Source: Gammaproteobacteria bacterium
GTDB lineage: Bacteria > Pseudomonadota > Gammaproteobacteria > Steroidobacterales > PWYM01
Direction of reading: 5' to 3'
DNA: 59,804 nucleotides
NCBI GenBank assembly: GCA_003567475.1
Contig: PWZL01000046.1
Coordinates: forward strand, 1-59,804
The position numbers were made by a program, and so were the translations under genes. Positions 49,893 to 58,809 of this stretch are shown here, piece after piece; position 1 is the stretch's first letter; every line of letters begins with the position of its first letter. Under the pieces are notes generated by a model. The model was not told the DNA's origin. It did no database searches and saw nothing but the letters and a program-made list of their open reading frames with translations.

Positions 49893-50858
49893 TCAGTCGC
49901 GTGCGGCGGCATCCTCCAGCCGCACGGGCGTGGCGAATTCGTCAGGCTTCATCACCAGGACATCGCAGGGCAGGCGATCGAGCACCTGCTCGGCCGTACT
50001 GCCAATGAAAAACCGTTTCAGCCGCCCACGCGCCACCGCACCCATGATCACCAGGCCGGCGTCCAGCTCGCGGGCGCTTGCGGGCAGCACTTCCCTGGCC
50101 GGTCCGCGGTGCAGGTGGATGCGATCCGCGGATAAGCGGTAGGTTTCGGCGAGCTCGCCCAAGGCCTCGCCGTGGCTGCGGGCGAGTTCCTTACCGATAT
50201 CCTCGGCCGGGACGGAAATCGGCGTGGCCACCGCGGTTGCGGTCCCGGCAATCGCCGGCATGGGGTCGTAGCTGTGAAAGGCATGCAGTTCGCCCCCCGT
50301 GGCGTCAGCCAGCCGTTCGCCCTCGCGGAGGATGATGTGGTCCAGGCTGGCCGGTTTGTCATGCTCATGCATCGGGTCGACCGCCGCGACGATGCGCAGC
50401 CGGTCGGCCACTGCACGGGGTTTCACCAGCCACAACGGCACCGGACAGGTCCGGATCAGATTCCAGTCGGTGTTGCTGAACACCGAACGGCGCAGCGCCT
50501 GGTGGTAGTGGGTGTCTTTGAGGATCAGCGTCGGCTTCGCGGTGAGGGCCCGGCGTACGATGCCTTCATGCAGCGGGGTGTCCCAGGCCACCTCGGTGTT
50601 GACGTCCAGGCCCTCTGCGGCCAGCGGTTCGGCAAGCCGGGCAAGGCGGGCGAGCATCGCGTCCATGGTGTCGCGGCGTGCTTTCTGCAGGCCCGGCGAA
50701 TCGAAGAAGCGCTCACCGGACAGGTAAGGGTCGTAGTGGCAGATGAACAGCTCGATACCGCAGCCGAGCGCCTGGGCCAGCGTTGCCGCGCGAGCCACTG
50801 CCGGCTGGTCGTCGGCGGTCGGATCGACCACCACCAGGATTCGGTGTCCATCGCTCAT
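49893..50858 (-). CDS. tandem universal stress protein (UspE-like)
   Basis: A 321-residue protein with two Usp domains: the first begins HRILVVVDPTADDQPAVARA, the second RLRIVAAVDPMHEHDKPAS and ends with the ATP-loop motif VIMGAVARGRLKRFFIGSTAEQVLDRLPCDVLVMKP. The second domain has the G-2x-G-9x-G(S/T) nucleotide site. Start at 50858 with AAGGAGCAGGG upstream. Divergent from the fixL-like gene; Usp genes are common targets of oxygen regulators, so a functional link is plausible. Confidence 0.92.
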   Translation of the reverse strand: MSDGHRILVVVDPTADDQPAVARAATLAQALGCGIELFICHYDPYLSGERFFDSPGLQKARRDTMDAMLARLARLAEPLAAEGLDVNTEVAWDTPLHEGIVRRALTAKPTLILKDTHYHQALRRSVFSNTDWNLIRTCPVPLWLVKPRAVADRLRIVAAVDPMHEHDKPASLDHIILREGERLADATGGELHAFHSYDPMPAIAGTATAVATPISVPAEDIGKELARSHGEALGELAETYRLSADRIHLHRGPAREVLPASARELDAGLVIMGAVARGRLKRFFIGSTAEQVLDRLPCDVLVMKPDEFATPVRLEDAAARD

Positions 50859-50934
50859 GCCCTGCTCCTTCCGCAATTCACTGCCGACGTTTCATGATAC
50901 GCGGCGGACCCTCATGGAGAAATGCAGCTTTCTA

Positions 50935-50940
50935 TATAAT
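50935..50940 (+). promoter_or_regulatory. -10 element of the fixL promoter
   Basis: A perfect TATAAT lies within the A+T-rich stretch TTTCTATATAAT in the 140-base divergent gap, 58 bases before the fixL ATG. No good -35 is seen, and I found no FNR/FixK-type TTGAT-N4-ATCAA box here. Confidence 0.4.
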
Positions 50941-50998
50941 CGGAATGGCGAGACCGCTGAAATCGCGGTCATCCTGTGTTGCGCCGTGGAATCTACCT

Positions 50999-52150
50999 AT
51001 GAGTGTCGATCGTGTTCCGGAGTCCCTGTATCCGGCCAGCGACATCGGAGATGCAAATTTTCGCGCGCTGCTGCATGCAGCCGTCGACGCGATCATCATG
51101 ATCGACGAGCGCGGCGGTATCCTGATCTTCAACCCGGCCGCCGAGCGTATTTTCGGCTATCGGGAGCGTGAGGTGGTGGGGCGAAACGTCAGCGCACTCA
51201 TGCCGCCGCACTTCGCCGAGCACCACGATGATTTCATGGCGCATTACCTCAATACCGGCGAACGGCGCATCATCGGCATAGGCCGCGAGGTCGAGGCGCT
51301 GCGCCGGGACGGCGAAGTTTTCCCGATCGAACTGTCGGTCGGACAGGTCGATCTGCCGGGCCCGCCCCACTTCATCGGCATCATCCGCGACATCTCCGGG
51401 CGCAAGCGCGCCGAGCAGGAAATGCGCGAATTGCAGGAGCGTCTGGCACGGGTGGGCCGCTTCAGCACCATGGGCGAAATGGCCGCCGGTCTGGCGCACG
51501 AGATCAACCAGCCTCTCGCGGCGATCAATACCTACGCCCAGACCGCCGAACGGCTGCTCAAGGCCGGTGCCGCTGCCGACGCCGAAGACCTTCAGCACAT
51601 CTGCCGCCAGGTGAGCCAGCAGGCGCACCGTGCGGGCGAGGTGATTCGCCGTCTGCGCGGGTTTCTGCGCCAGCAGGACTCGGAGCGTGAACGCCTCGAC
51701 TGCAATGCCCTGATCCGGGAGATCATGGTACTGGCCGAGCTCGATGCTCGCGATCGCGACGTGCCCCTGTGCATGGCACTGGCCGAGGCGCTGCCACCGG
51801 TGCGCGGCAATGCCGTGGAAATCCAGCAGGTGATGCTCAATCTCATTCGCAATGCCGTCGATGCCATGTCGGCGCAGGCCGATCGCTCGCAGGGTGTCAT
51901 TATCAGCACCCGCCAGCGCGAAGAAGGTGGCGTCGAGGTGACTGTCATCGATCACGGGCCCGGTGTTGCCGAAGAGGTCGCTCGCCAGATCTTTCACCCC
52001 TTCGTGACCAGCAAGCAGAATGGTCTGGGCGTCGGTCTGTCCATCAGCCGCACCATCATCCAGTCGCATGGCGGCCGACTCGGTTTTCAGCCGAATCCCG
52101 CCGGTGGCGCGATTTTCAGTTTTCACCTGCCCCTGTCGTTCGAGGACTGA
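50999..52150 (+). CDS. fixL: FixL-like oxygen-sensing histidine kinase
   Basis: A 383-residue kinase with a PAS domain (about 18-140), HisKA and HATPase domains. The PAS core ALLHAAVDAIIMIDERGGI and the segment EHHDDFMAHYLNTGERRIIGIGREV align with FixL heme PAS domains, including the His that ligates heme and the Arg of IIGIGR that contacts oxygen. The phospho-His is in GLAHEINQPLAAINTYAQ (H box); N box NLIRNAVDAM, G1 DHGPGV and G2 GLGVGLSI are present. No membrane helices, so cytoplasmic. The fixJ-like gene follows four bases on. Confidence 0.9.
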   Translation: MSVDRVPESLYPASDIGDANFRALLHAAVDAIIMIDERGGILIFNPAAERIFGYREREVVGRNVSALMPPHFAEHHDDFMAHYLNTGERRIIGIGREVEALRRDGEVFPIELSVGQVDLPGPPHFIGIIRDISGRKRAEQEMRELQERLARVGRFSTMGEMAAGLAHEINQPLAAINTYAQTAERLLKAGAAADAEDLQHICRQVSQQAHRAGEVIRRLRGFLRQQDSERERLDCNALIREIMVLAELDARDRDVPLCMALAEALPPVRGNAVEIQQVMLNLIRNAVDAMSAQADRSQGVIISTRQREEGGVEVTVIDHGPGVAEEVARQIFHPFVTSKQNGLGVGLSISRTIIQSHGGRLGFQPNPAGGAIFSFHLPLSFED

Positions 52151-52154
52151 CTTC

Positions 52155-52772
52155 ATGACCCAGCCGACCGTCTATATCGTTGATGACGATCACGCCGTGC
52201 GAGATGCCCTGCGGATGCTCATCAAGTCGGTAGGCCTGCCGGTGCAGGTATACGCATCCGGCGACGAGTTCCTCGGTGCGTGGCAGGCAGAGATGCGCGG
52301 CTGCATCGTCGCCGACATCCGGATGCCGGGCATGAGCGGGCTGGAGATGCAGGAAGCATTGCTGGAGCGCGGCTGCCGGCTGCCGGTCATCTTCATCACC
52401 GGACATGGCGATGTGCCCATGGCGGTGGAGGCGATGAAGGCCGGGGCGCTGGATTTCGTCCAGAAGCCCTTCCGCGACCAGGACCTGCTGGATCGGATCA
52501 ACGAGGGCCTTCAGCAGGAGAAAAGCCTGCATCAGGTGGAAGTCGAGATCGACGAGATCACGGGGCGGCTCGAAGCGCTGACGCCGCGGGAGCGGCAGGT
52601 GCTCGAGCGGGTGGTGTCCGGGCAGCCCAACAAGGTGATCGCGATGGATCTGGATGTCAGTCAGCGGACCGTGGAAATTCACCGGGCCCGGGTGATGGAG
52701 AAGATGCAGGCACGCTCGCTGGCGCAGCTCGTGCAGATGATGAGCCGGCTGGAGAATCTCCGCGAAGGGTAG
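52155..52772 (+). CDS. fixJ: FixJ-family response regulator
   Basis: A 205-residue regulator. The receiver has YIVDDDHAVRDAL, phospho-acceptor Asp in IVADIRMPGMSGL (about 54) and Lys in FVQKPF; a linker helix leads to a LuxR/GerE-type helix-turn-helix (LTPRERQVLERVVSGQPNKVIAMDLDVSQRTVEIHRARVMEKM). Paired with the FixL-like kinase it should control micro-oxic genes; the targets are not in evidence in the window. Confidence 0.94.
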   Translation: MTQPTVYIVDDDHAVRDALRMLIKSVGLPVQVYASGDEFLGAWQAEMRGCIVADIRMPGMSGLEMQEALLERGCRLPVIFITGHGDVPMAVEAMKAGALDFVQKPFRDQDLLDRINEGLQQEKSLHQVEVEIDEITGRLEALTPRERQVLERVVSGQPNKVIAMDLDVSQRTVEIHRARVMEKMQARSLAQLVQMMSRLENLREG

Positions 52773-52878
52773 ACCGACGGTCCACCCCGTACATTCCCCT
52801 ATTGTGACGATCCGGGCCCCGGACGGACACTTTCTGCCACTCGAAAGTGTCTTCAAGCGGCCTGGTGACCTGTTAGCG

Positions 52879-53301
52879 ATGAAAATTCCGGCCGATCTGG
52901 ATGTCTGTGTGGTGGACCCGGATCCGGCGCTCTACAACGCCCTCGTGCCAATGTTCCATGCGGCTGACGCCCGGCTGCGCAGCTTCGTGCGCGCAGAGGA
53001 ACTGCTGGCTGACTGCAGCGTGAGCTCGGTGAGATGCGTGGTCGCCGCGGCCCTGTTGCCCGGAATCTCTGGCATCGAACTCATCGATCGCCTGCGCCGT
53101 GCCGGCAGCAGCGCGCCGGTCGTGCTGCTGGTGCCGTCCGATGATGTTGGCACGGCCGTCTCCGCCATGCGCAGCGGTGCCGTGGATGTCCTCGAGATCC
53201 CGGTGCCGATCTCGCGCCTCTTGCACAGTGTTGTCGCCTCGGCGGCCGTCCTGCGTAACGGGCGGCAGGTGGCCGCGCCACTGGGCCCGGAAGGGGCCTG
53301 A
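52879..53301 (+). CDS. orphan receiver-like protein without phospho-acceptor Asp
   Basis: About 140 residues with the fold of a response-regulator receiver. VCVVDPDPALYNAL matches the start of FixJ receivers, but the acceptor position reads VVAAALLPGISGIEL (Ala for Asp), and the KP position reads VLEIPVP (Ile for Lys). LIDRLRRAGSSAPVVLLVPSDDVGTAVSAMRSGAVDV is otherwise receiver-like. No output domain. The ATG at 52879 starts the fold; a GTG at 52804 would add 25 residues. It follows fixLJ on the same strand by about 100 bases and may bind FixL or FixJ. Confidence 0.75.
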   Translation: MKIPADLDVCVVDPDPALYNALVPMFHAADARLRSFVRAEELLADCSVSSVRCVVAAALLPGISGIELIDRLRRAGSSAPVVLLVPSDDVGTAVSAMRSGAVDVLEIPVPISRLLHSVVASAAVLRNGRQVAAPLGPEGA

Positions 53302-53325
53302 CCCGTCCCGATGCCCTGGCGGCGC

Positions 53326-54222
53326 TCAGGGCAGACGGGCGCGCTGCTGGCACAGTGCAAGCCCCCCCAGGATCAGCACCAGTGCGAGCCAGGCGTCGGC
53401 GGGCAGCCGCTCGCCCGCGAACACCGCACCGAGCCCCACGGCCACGCACGGGACCAGATAGTTCGACAGTGACAGAAACGGCGCACCGCTGCGGTGTGCC
53501 AGCCAGAAGAACACCAGGTTGGCCGCCGCGGTGCACATCAGCCCCAGGGTCACTACGGCCCACCAGGGTCCCGGGGTGAGTGCGACCGGTGGCGTCAGTT
53601 CCCCGGCCCAGACCATGAGCACCAGCATCACCGCGCTGGCGGTCAACAGAGTTCCCGCCGCCGACTGCAGCATGTCACGGTTGGGCTGGTATTGGGCGAG
53701 GATGCCCGCCGTGGCGTAACTGATCGTCGCGCCGAGCAGGGCAACTCGCGCGAGCTGCGCCTCCTGCGCCAGCAGTCCCCCGAGATGCTGCGGACCGATC
53801 AGCACCACCACACCCACGAAGCCCAGCAGAAAGCCCGCAGTCCGTCGTCGAGTGAGCCGCTCGCCCGGCAGCAGAAAGTGCGCAAGGACCATCACCAGCA
53901 GCGGGACCAGCGCCATCAGGATGCCCGCTTCGCCGGAAGGGACGTGCTGCTGACCCCAGGCAATCAGCAGGAAAGGCAGACAGTTGCCGGTGATCCCCAT
54001 GGCGAGAAAATAAGCCCACTGCCGCCGCCCGCCGGGCAGACCCGGACCGAACGCCAGACACAGTGCCACCAGCACCGCGCCGGCGATGATGATGCGGGAG
54101 CCGGCAATCTGCAGTGCGCTGAAGCTTCCCAGCGCAATCGAGACGAACAGGAACGCGCTGCCCCACAGCAGCACCAGCGCCAGCAGCGCAACCCAGTGTG
54201 AGGCGGGGTGTTTCCGGTTCAC
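53326..54222 (-). CDS. EamA/DMT-family transporter
   Basis: A 298-residue inner-membrane protein with ten hydrophobic helices in two EamA repeats. WVALLALVLLWGSAFLFVSIAL opens the first, PSGEAGILMALVPLLVMVLAHFLLPGERLT ends it, and SNYLVPCVAVGLGAVFAGERL ends the second. GTG at 54222 is the start. Such carriers export amino acids or metabolites; the adjacent metC gene on the same strand hints at sulfur amino acids, as an inference only. Confidence 0.9.
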   Translation of the reverse strand: MNRKHPASHWVALLALVLLWGSAFLFVSIALGSFSALQIAGSRIIIAGAVLVALCLAFGPGLPGGRRQWAYFLAMGITGNCLPFLLIAWGQQHVPSGEAGILMALVPLLVMVLAHFLLPGERLTRRRTAGFLLGFVGVVVLIGPQHLGGLLAQEAQLARVALLGATISYATAGILAQYQPNRDMLQSAAGTLLTASAVMLVLMVWAGELTPPVALTPGPWWAVVTLGLMCTAAANLVFFWLAHRSGAPFLSLSNYLVPCVAVGLGAVFAGERLPADAWLALVLILGGLALCQQRARLP

Positions 54223-54249
54223 CGGGCGTGCGCAGCGCGCAGCACGGCT

Positions 54250-55437
54250 TCAGGCCGTCTCGAGACGTGCAAGGCCTGCCGCGAGATCGGCCTGCAGATC
54301 TTCCATCGCCTCCAGTCCGGCGTGTAAGCGCAGCAACGGGCGGTCGTCCGCAGCCGCGGTGCTGCGGTGCGGCGGCAGCCGGACAGGAATCAGCAGGGAT
54401 TCGAAGGCTCCGAAGCTGTAGCCCATGCCGAACAGCTGCAGGCCATCGAGCATCCGGCGCAGCGCCTCGCGGTCGTACTGCCGCTGCAGCCTGAAGGCGA
54501 ACAGGCCGGACGCCCCGCTGAAGTCCCGCTGCCAGAGGGCATGCTGGGGGTGCTGCGGCAGCCCCGGATGCAGCACCTCGGCGACGGCCGGCTGCTCGGC
54601 CAGCCACTGTGCCAGGGCAAGCCCCGTGGCCATGTGCTGGCGCAGGCGCACCGCCAGCGTGCGCAGCCCCCGCAGGCCGAGCCAGCAGTCATCCGGGCTG
54701 GCATAGATCCCCTGGAGTTTTGCATTCCGCCGAATGCTCGCCAGCGTCGCCTCGTTGCAGGCCACCAGGCCGAGCATGGCGTCGGAGTGCCCGGAGATGT
54801 ATTTCGTTGCCGCCTGGATGACAACGTCGGCGCCCAGTGACAGTGGTTGGTGGAACAGGCCGCCGGACCAGGTGTTGTCGATCAGGATCAGCGGTTTGCG
54901 CTCGCGCTGGACGGCAGCCGCGCGCACGGCCGCCGCGATTGCCGGCAGGTCCTGCAACTCGAAGGTGCCGGAGCTGGGAGATTCCAGGTAGACGATGCGG
55001 GTGTTCGGCTGCAGGGCCTCGCCAATCCGTCCGCCGATCGCCGGCGGCACCAGCGTGACGCTGACACCGAATTCTTGGAGCACGCCCTGGGCGTAAGCCA
55101 CGGTCGGTTCGTAGGCGCCCTCGCTGAGCACCAGGTGATCACCGGGGCGCAGGAACGAAGACAGTGCGACTGTGACCGCCGAGAGGCCCGAGCAGGTGGC
55201 TACGGCGCCTGCCGCGCCCTCAAGTTCGGCATAGGCGCTTTCCAGGGCGCGGGCGGTGGGCGTGCCGTCGCGGGCATAGCGGAACGCTTCGCTGCCCTGG
55301 CTATGGTCCTCAAACGCCGCCAGGTCCTCGAACAGCACCGTGGAACAGCGAAAGGGCGGAATGTTGACCGTGCCAGCCGAGAGCTGGCGGTCGCGCCCGG
55401 CGTGGGCCAGTGCGGTGTCGCTGCGGCGTGTTGTCAT
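54250..55437 (-). CDS. metC: cystathionine beta-lyase
   Basis: A 395-residue PLP enzyme of the trans-sulfuration family. RRSDTALAHAGRDRQLSAGTV at the start, RYARDGTPTARALESAYAELEG, TCSGLSAVTVALSSFL, then IDNTWSGGLFHQPLSLGADVVIQAATKYISGHSDAMLG with the PLP Lys (about 210), and FGMGYSFGAFESLLIPV fit the bacterial MetC branch rather than MetB or MetZ. It splits cystathionine to homocysteine. ATG at 55437 has AAGGATG upstream. Upstream of the DMT exporter gene, 27 bases apart. Confidence 0.92.
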   Translation of the reverse strand: MTTRRSDTALAHAGRDRQLSAGTVNIPPFRCSTVLFEDLAAFEDHSQGSEAFRYARDGTPTARALESAYAELEGAAGAVATCSGLSAVTVALSSFLRPGDHLVLSEGAYEPTVAYAQGVLQEFGVSVTLVPPAIGGRIGEALQPNTRIVYLESPSSGTFELQDLPAIAAAVRAAAVQRERKPLILIDNTWSGGLFHQPLSLGADVVIQAATKYISGHSDAMLGLVACNEATLASIRRNAKLQGIYASPDDCWLGLRGLRTLAVRLRQHMATGLALAQWLAEQPAVAEVLHPGLPQHPQHALWQRDFSGASGLFAFRLQRQYDREALRRMLDGLQLFGMGYSFGAFESLLIPVRLPPHRSTAAADDRPLLRLHAGLEAMEDLQADLAAGLARLETA

Positions 55438-55643
55438 GCGGGCATCCTTGCTGGGGCCAGGGTTGCGCATTTTCGCACAGCGCGTCCGCGATCGTGGTCG
55501 GCTATTGGTGTCCGGTCAGGGGCCGATCGCGGCTTCATGAGGCTGTCATGGCCTTGTCACGCGCGCGAAACCCTGCGCCGGTTAGTCTTTTCCCATCAAG
55601 TCATGGGCGTGCCATCGTGGTCGCCCGGAACGGAGCTGCAACA

Positions 55644-55844
55644 ATGCCCAGACTCAGCGCTCAGAGCCTGCTGCCGGCACTGATCGAAGATGGTCGACTC
55701 GATCCCCGCCACGCTGAACTGCTGGCGCGGTACTGGGACGAGCGTGACAGTGCGGCTGTGAACCTCGACGCCATCGGGTACTGGCTCGAGGTGTGCGGAC
55801 GCCAGGACGCCGAAATCGTCGAGCTGCACGCGCCGCGCCCCTGA
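55644..55844 (+). CDS. small hypothetical protein, 66 residues
   Basis: ATG at 55644 follows GGAG at eight bases. The peptide (RLSAQSLLPALIEDGRLDPR, then RHAELLARYWDERDSAAVNLDAIGYWLEVCGRQDAEIVEL) is amphipathic and acidic, without signal or membrane segments. Isolated between metC and the TRAP gene. Good ribosome site and protein-like composition support it; family not recognised. Confidence 0.6.
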   Translation: MPRLSAQSLLPALIEDGRLDPRHAELLARYWDERDSAAVNLDAIGYWLEVCGRQDAEIVELHAPRP

Positions 55845-55931
55845 CCCGGGGTGTGATCAGCGCCAGGGCACTGGATTCCCTGGTGACCAGTTGCGAAGAT
55901 GTCGTCTGGTTCTTCGCGACGGAATGCGTTC

Positions 55932-56978
55932 ATGTTTCCGAGAGTGTGGTGGGTGCTGTGCGCCGCAGTGATGCTGCTGGCCGGTTGTGGGGGTGGCGAG
56001 CGTGCCGGCATGGAGGTCACGGTGGCGGGCACGGCCGCGCCGCGAACCGCGGGCGAGGAGCAGTGGCTGATGTTCCAGCGCGCGGTGGAGTCCTCGGACG
56101 AGGACATCACCATGCGCATGCTGATCTACGGTCAGCTGGGTTCCGAAGAGGCGCTGGTCTCAGGGCTGCGGCGCGGTCGCGTGCAGTTCGGCAATCTGTC
56201 GGCGATGGCCGCCTCTACGGTCGTACCCGAACTCACCCTGCTGTATGCGCCCTACCTGTTCGATGACTATGCCGAGGCCGACCATGTCTTCGACAATTAC
56301 CTGACCCCGGTCTTCCGCGAGATGCTGGCGGAACGCGGGCTGCAGTTCATCACCTGGAACGAGATCGGCTTCCACCACGTCTACGCCAAGCATCCGCTGA
56401 TGCCCCCTGCCGAGATGCGTGGCGTGCGGTTCCGCGTCTCGGCGAGCCCGGCCTCCCAGCTGTTTGCCCGGGCACTGGGCACTGACGTGATCTCGGTGGG
56501 CTTCGGCGATATCGTGCCCTCCCTTCAGACCGGTCTGATGGAGGCGGGCGAGAACGGCGTGCCGCTGTACGCCCGAACCGGCATCGCCGGCGAGGCGCCG
56601 CACCTGATGCTCACGGCCCACTCCTTCGGCTTGAGCGTGATCGTGGCCGACCTGAGCTGGTGGAACAGGCTGACCGACGCGCAGCGCGAACTGTTCGCCA
56701 CAGCCTTCCCGGACATCGCCGTCACCCGTCGCATGATCCGCGAGGAGATTGACCGTGACCTGGCCATCTCCGAGCAGGAACTGGGCTTCGTCTCTCATGA
56801 GCTCACGCCCGAGCAGCGCGAGCTGTGGGTGGCCGCGACCCGCGACACCCATGAGGCGCTGATCCGCACAGTGGGTGGCCGCAGTCAGGAGATCTACGAC
56901 CTCATCCAGGAAGGCAGGGCGTCGTGGCGGGCTGTTGCAGGGGAGGCCGAAGGGTCTGCAGCAGCCATCGCTCAGTGA
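55932..56978 (+). CDS. TRAP transporter DctP-type substrate-binding lipoprotein (second copy)
   Basis: A 348-residue TRAP solute receptor with lipobox LLAGCG (about residue 19). DctP features are PELTLLYAPYLFDD, HHVYAKHPLMPPAEMRGVRFRVS (the Arg that binds the carboxylate is probably in this segment), GDIVPSLQTGLMEAGENG and the tail GGRSQEIYDLI. Clearly paralogous to the receptor at 399-1439. ATG at 55932 gives the best signal; an upstream ATG at 55899 is open in frame. No DctQM genes are adjacent; the gene is convergent with the sugar-nucleotide-like cluster, overlapping the epimerase end by seven bases. Confidence 0.87.
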   Translation: MFPRVWWVLCAAVMLLAGCGGGERAGMEVTVAGTAAPRTAGEEQWLMFQRAVESSDEDITMRMLIYGQLGSEEALVSGLRRGRVQFGNLSAMAASTVVPELTLLYAPYLFDDYAEADHVFDNYLTPVFREMLAERGLQFITWNEIGFHHVYAKHPLMPPAEMRGVRFRVSASPASQLFARALGTDVISVGFGDIVPSLQTGLMEAGENGVPLYARTGIAGEAPHLMLTAHSFGLSVIVADLSWWNRLTDAQRELFATAFPDIAVTRRMIREEIDRDLAISEQELGFVSHELTPEQRELWVAATRDTHEALIRTVGGRSQEIYDLIQEGRASWRAVAGEAEGSAAAIAQ

Positions 56979-57877
56979 CCGTGATTGCCGAGTTCCCGGT
57001 CGATTTCCTCGAACACCTGTAGCAGGCCCTGGCCCATGTCGACGTATTCTCCGGCCGTCAGCTTGTGGCCGGGTCTCGGTGTGTACGCGTAGGGGGTCTG
57101 CCCATAGTGGCCGCGACGCTCGCCGGCCAGTTCCGTCTCTTCCGGGTATTCGTAGCTGACCTCCACCGGACGACCCAGCATCTCGGCAAACATGCCGAAC
57201 AGGTCGCCGACCCGCAGGGCGTCGTGGCCGGTGATCACGATGTGGCGGTTGGCGTACTCCGGCGCCAGCGTCCGCACGCTCAGCCGCGCCGCGTCACTGA
57301 CATGGATGTATTCGCGCCGGTCTGCCGGGCTGCCATGATGATGGATGGCCTCGCCGCGCAGCGCCTTGCGGATCAGCCGGTAGACGCCGTTGCTCGCATC
57401 CGCACGCGGGCCATACAGGCTGCCGTAGCGCAGGATGGTGTACTTGATCCCGCTCCAGCGCGCGTATTCCTCGATATAGCTTTCGGCCGCCTGCTTGCTG
57501 CAGCGGTAGAAGCCGCCGTGGCGGCTGTAGACGTAGACGGTGCTGGCGAACAGCAGCCGGGGCACACCGTGGGTTCGCATGCCTTCGAGCACGTTCAGCG
57601 TGCCGCGGACATTGATCTCTAGGGTGTCGCGCGGGCGTTCGAGCCCGGCCTCGAGATCGGCGAGCGCGGCAAGATGGATCACGGCGTCCTGGCCGGCCAG
57701 CGCGGAGGCGACGGTGTCGGCATCACGGATGTCGCCGAGGATCTCGCGATGCCCGGGTCTGCGCCAGGGCGAGGGCTGCAGGTCGAACAGGCTGACCTCG
57801 TGGCCGGCCTCGGCCAGCGCATCGGCGACATGGCTGCCGAGGAAGCCGGCGCCGCCGGTGACCAGCACCCGGCTCAT
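56972..57877 (-). CDS. NAD-dependent epimerase/dehydratase (extended SDR)
   Basis: A 301-residue extended SDR: VLVTGGAGFLGSHVADAL with GxxGxxG (about 7-13), GDIRDADTVASAL, IHLAAL, ASTVYVYSRHGGFYRCSKQAAES with the Tyr-x3-Lys catalytic pair, and ILRYGSLYGPRAD. Length fits nucleotide-sugar epimerases or reductases. Its ATG overlaps the stop of the hydroxyacid dehydrogenase gene (ATGA). Last gene of the coupled right-edge cluster. Confidence 0.9.
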   Translation of the reverse strand: MSRVLVTGGAGFLGSHVADALAEAGHEVSLFDLQPSPWRRPGHREILGDIRDADTVASALAGQDAVIHLAALADLEAGLERPRDTLEINVRGTLNVLEGMRTHGVPRLLFASTVYVYSRHGGFYRCSKQAAESYIEEYARWSGIKYTILRYGSLYGPRADASNGVYRLIRKALRGEAIHHHGSPADRREYIHVSDAARLSVRTLAPEYANRHIVITGHDALRVGDLFGMFAEMLGRPVEVSYEYPEETELAGERRGHYGQTPYAYTPRPGHKLTAGEYVDMGQGLLQVFEEIDRELGNHGH

Positions 57878-58809
57878 GCGCCGGCTCCGGGGGCGGTCCG
57901 GGCCAGCCCGTGCAGCAGATGCTCGACCGCCTGGCGCTCCATCAGGACGCGCGCCTCACGCGCGTAGGAGCCGATATGGCCGCTCAGCAGCACGCGCGGG
58001 TGGCTGGCGAGCGGGCCGCGATAGGGCTCCTCGGGGAAGACGTCGAGGTAGGCCGAGAAGTCAGGATCGGCGTCGAGGTGGGCGAGCAGGGCGGCTTCGT
58101 CGACAAGGTCGCCGCGGGCCGTGTTGAGCAGTACGGCGCCGCGAGGGAGCCGCTGCAGCGCCGCGGCGTCCAGCAGCGGCCTGCCGCCTTGGCCGGGCAC
58201 ATGCAGGGAGAGGATGTCGGCGCGGGCCAGCAGCGCATCGAAAGCCAGCAGTTCGATGCCGGCAGCCCGAGCCTCCGTCGGGTCGGCGGCCGGGTCGGTG
58301 GCGAGCAGGGTCATCTCGAAGGGCGCGAGCAGTGCGGCCAACCGTCGGGCCACGCGTCCGAAACCCACCAGGCCGACGCAGCGGCCGCGCAGCAGGCCGC
58401 CCATCGGGCGCTGCCAGCCCCCCGCGCGGATGCTGGCGTCGCTGGCGGCAATGCCCCGCAGCAGCGCGAGCAGCCCGCCGAGGGTGAGTTCGGCCACCGC
58501 GTCGACATGCGCATCGGGCGTGTTGTAGACCTCGATGCCGCGCGCCGCGGTGGCTTCGAAATCGATGGCGTCCATGCCGGTGCCGACGCGCGAGATCACC
58601 CGCAGCTTAGGCGCGGCCGCCAGCACCTCGGCATCAAGCCGCTCGGTGCCAGCCACCAGGCCGGTGACCTCGCCCAGCAGCGCGCGGCTTTCTTCAGGCG
58701 TGAGCTTGCGGCCGTGCGGGTTCAGCCTCACGTCCAGCCCGGCCGACTCCAGCAGTGCCAGCGCGGCCTCACCGATGCTCGAGGTGCTGACCAGCACCCG
58801 CTCGATCAT
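57874..58809 (-). CDS. D-2-hydroxyacid dehydrogenase (SerA-like)
   Basis: A 311-residue dehydrogenase. PKLRVISRVGTGMDAIDFEAT, then AVAELTLGGLLALLR, the NAD loop VGLVGFGRVARRLAALL, catalytic Arg in NTARGDLVDEAAL, Glu in VFPEEPYRGPL and His in SGHIGSYAREAR. All three catalytic residues are present. No ACT domain, so not the regulated SerA form. ATG at 58809 with GGAGG upstream; it overlaps the synthetase stop by ATGA. Confidence 0.92.
   Translation of the reverse strand: MIERVLVSTSSIGEAALALLESAGLDVRLNPHGRKLTPEESRALLGEVTGLVAGTERLDAEVLAAAPKLRVISRVGTGMDAIDFEATAARGIEVYNTPDAHVDAVAELTLGGLLALLRGIAASDASIRAGGWQRPMGGLLRGRCVGLVGFGRVARRLAALLAPFEMTLLATDPAADPTEARAAGIELLAFDALLARADILSLHVPGQGGRPLLDAAALQRLPRGAVLLNTARGDLVDEAALLAHLDADPDFSAYLDVFPEEPYRGPLASHPRVLLSGHIGSYAREARVLMERQAVEHLLHGLARTAPGAGA

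Noticed and set aside
50859-50998. FNR/FixK box in the usp-fixL divergent gap
   Set aside because: I looked for TTGAT-N4-ATCAA because of the oxygen-sensor context and found no acceptable match.
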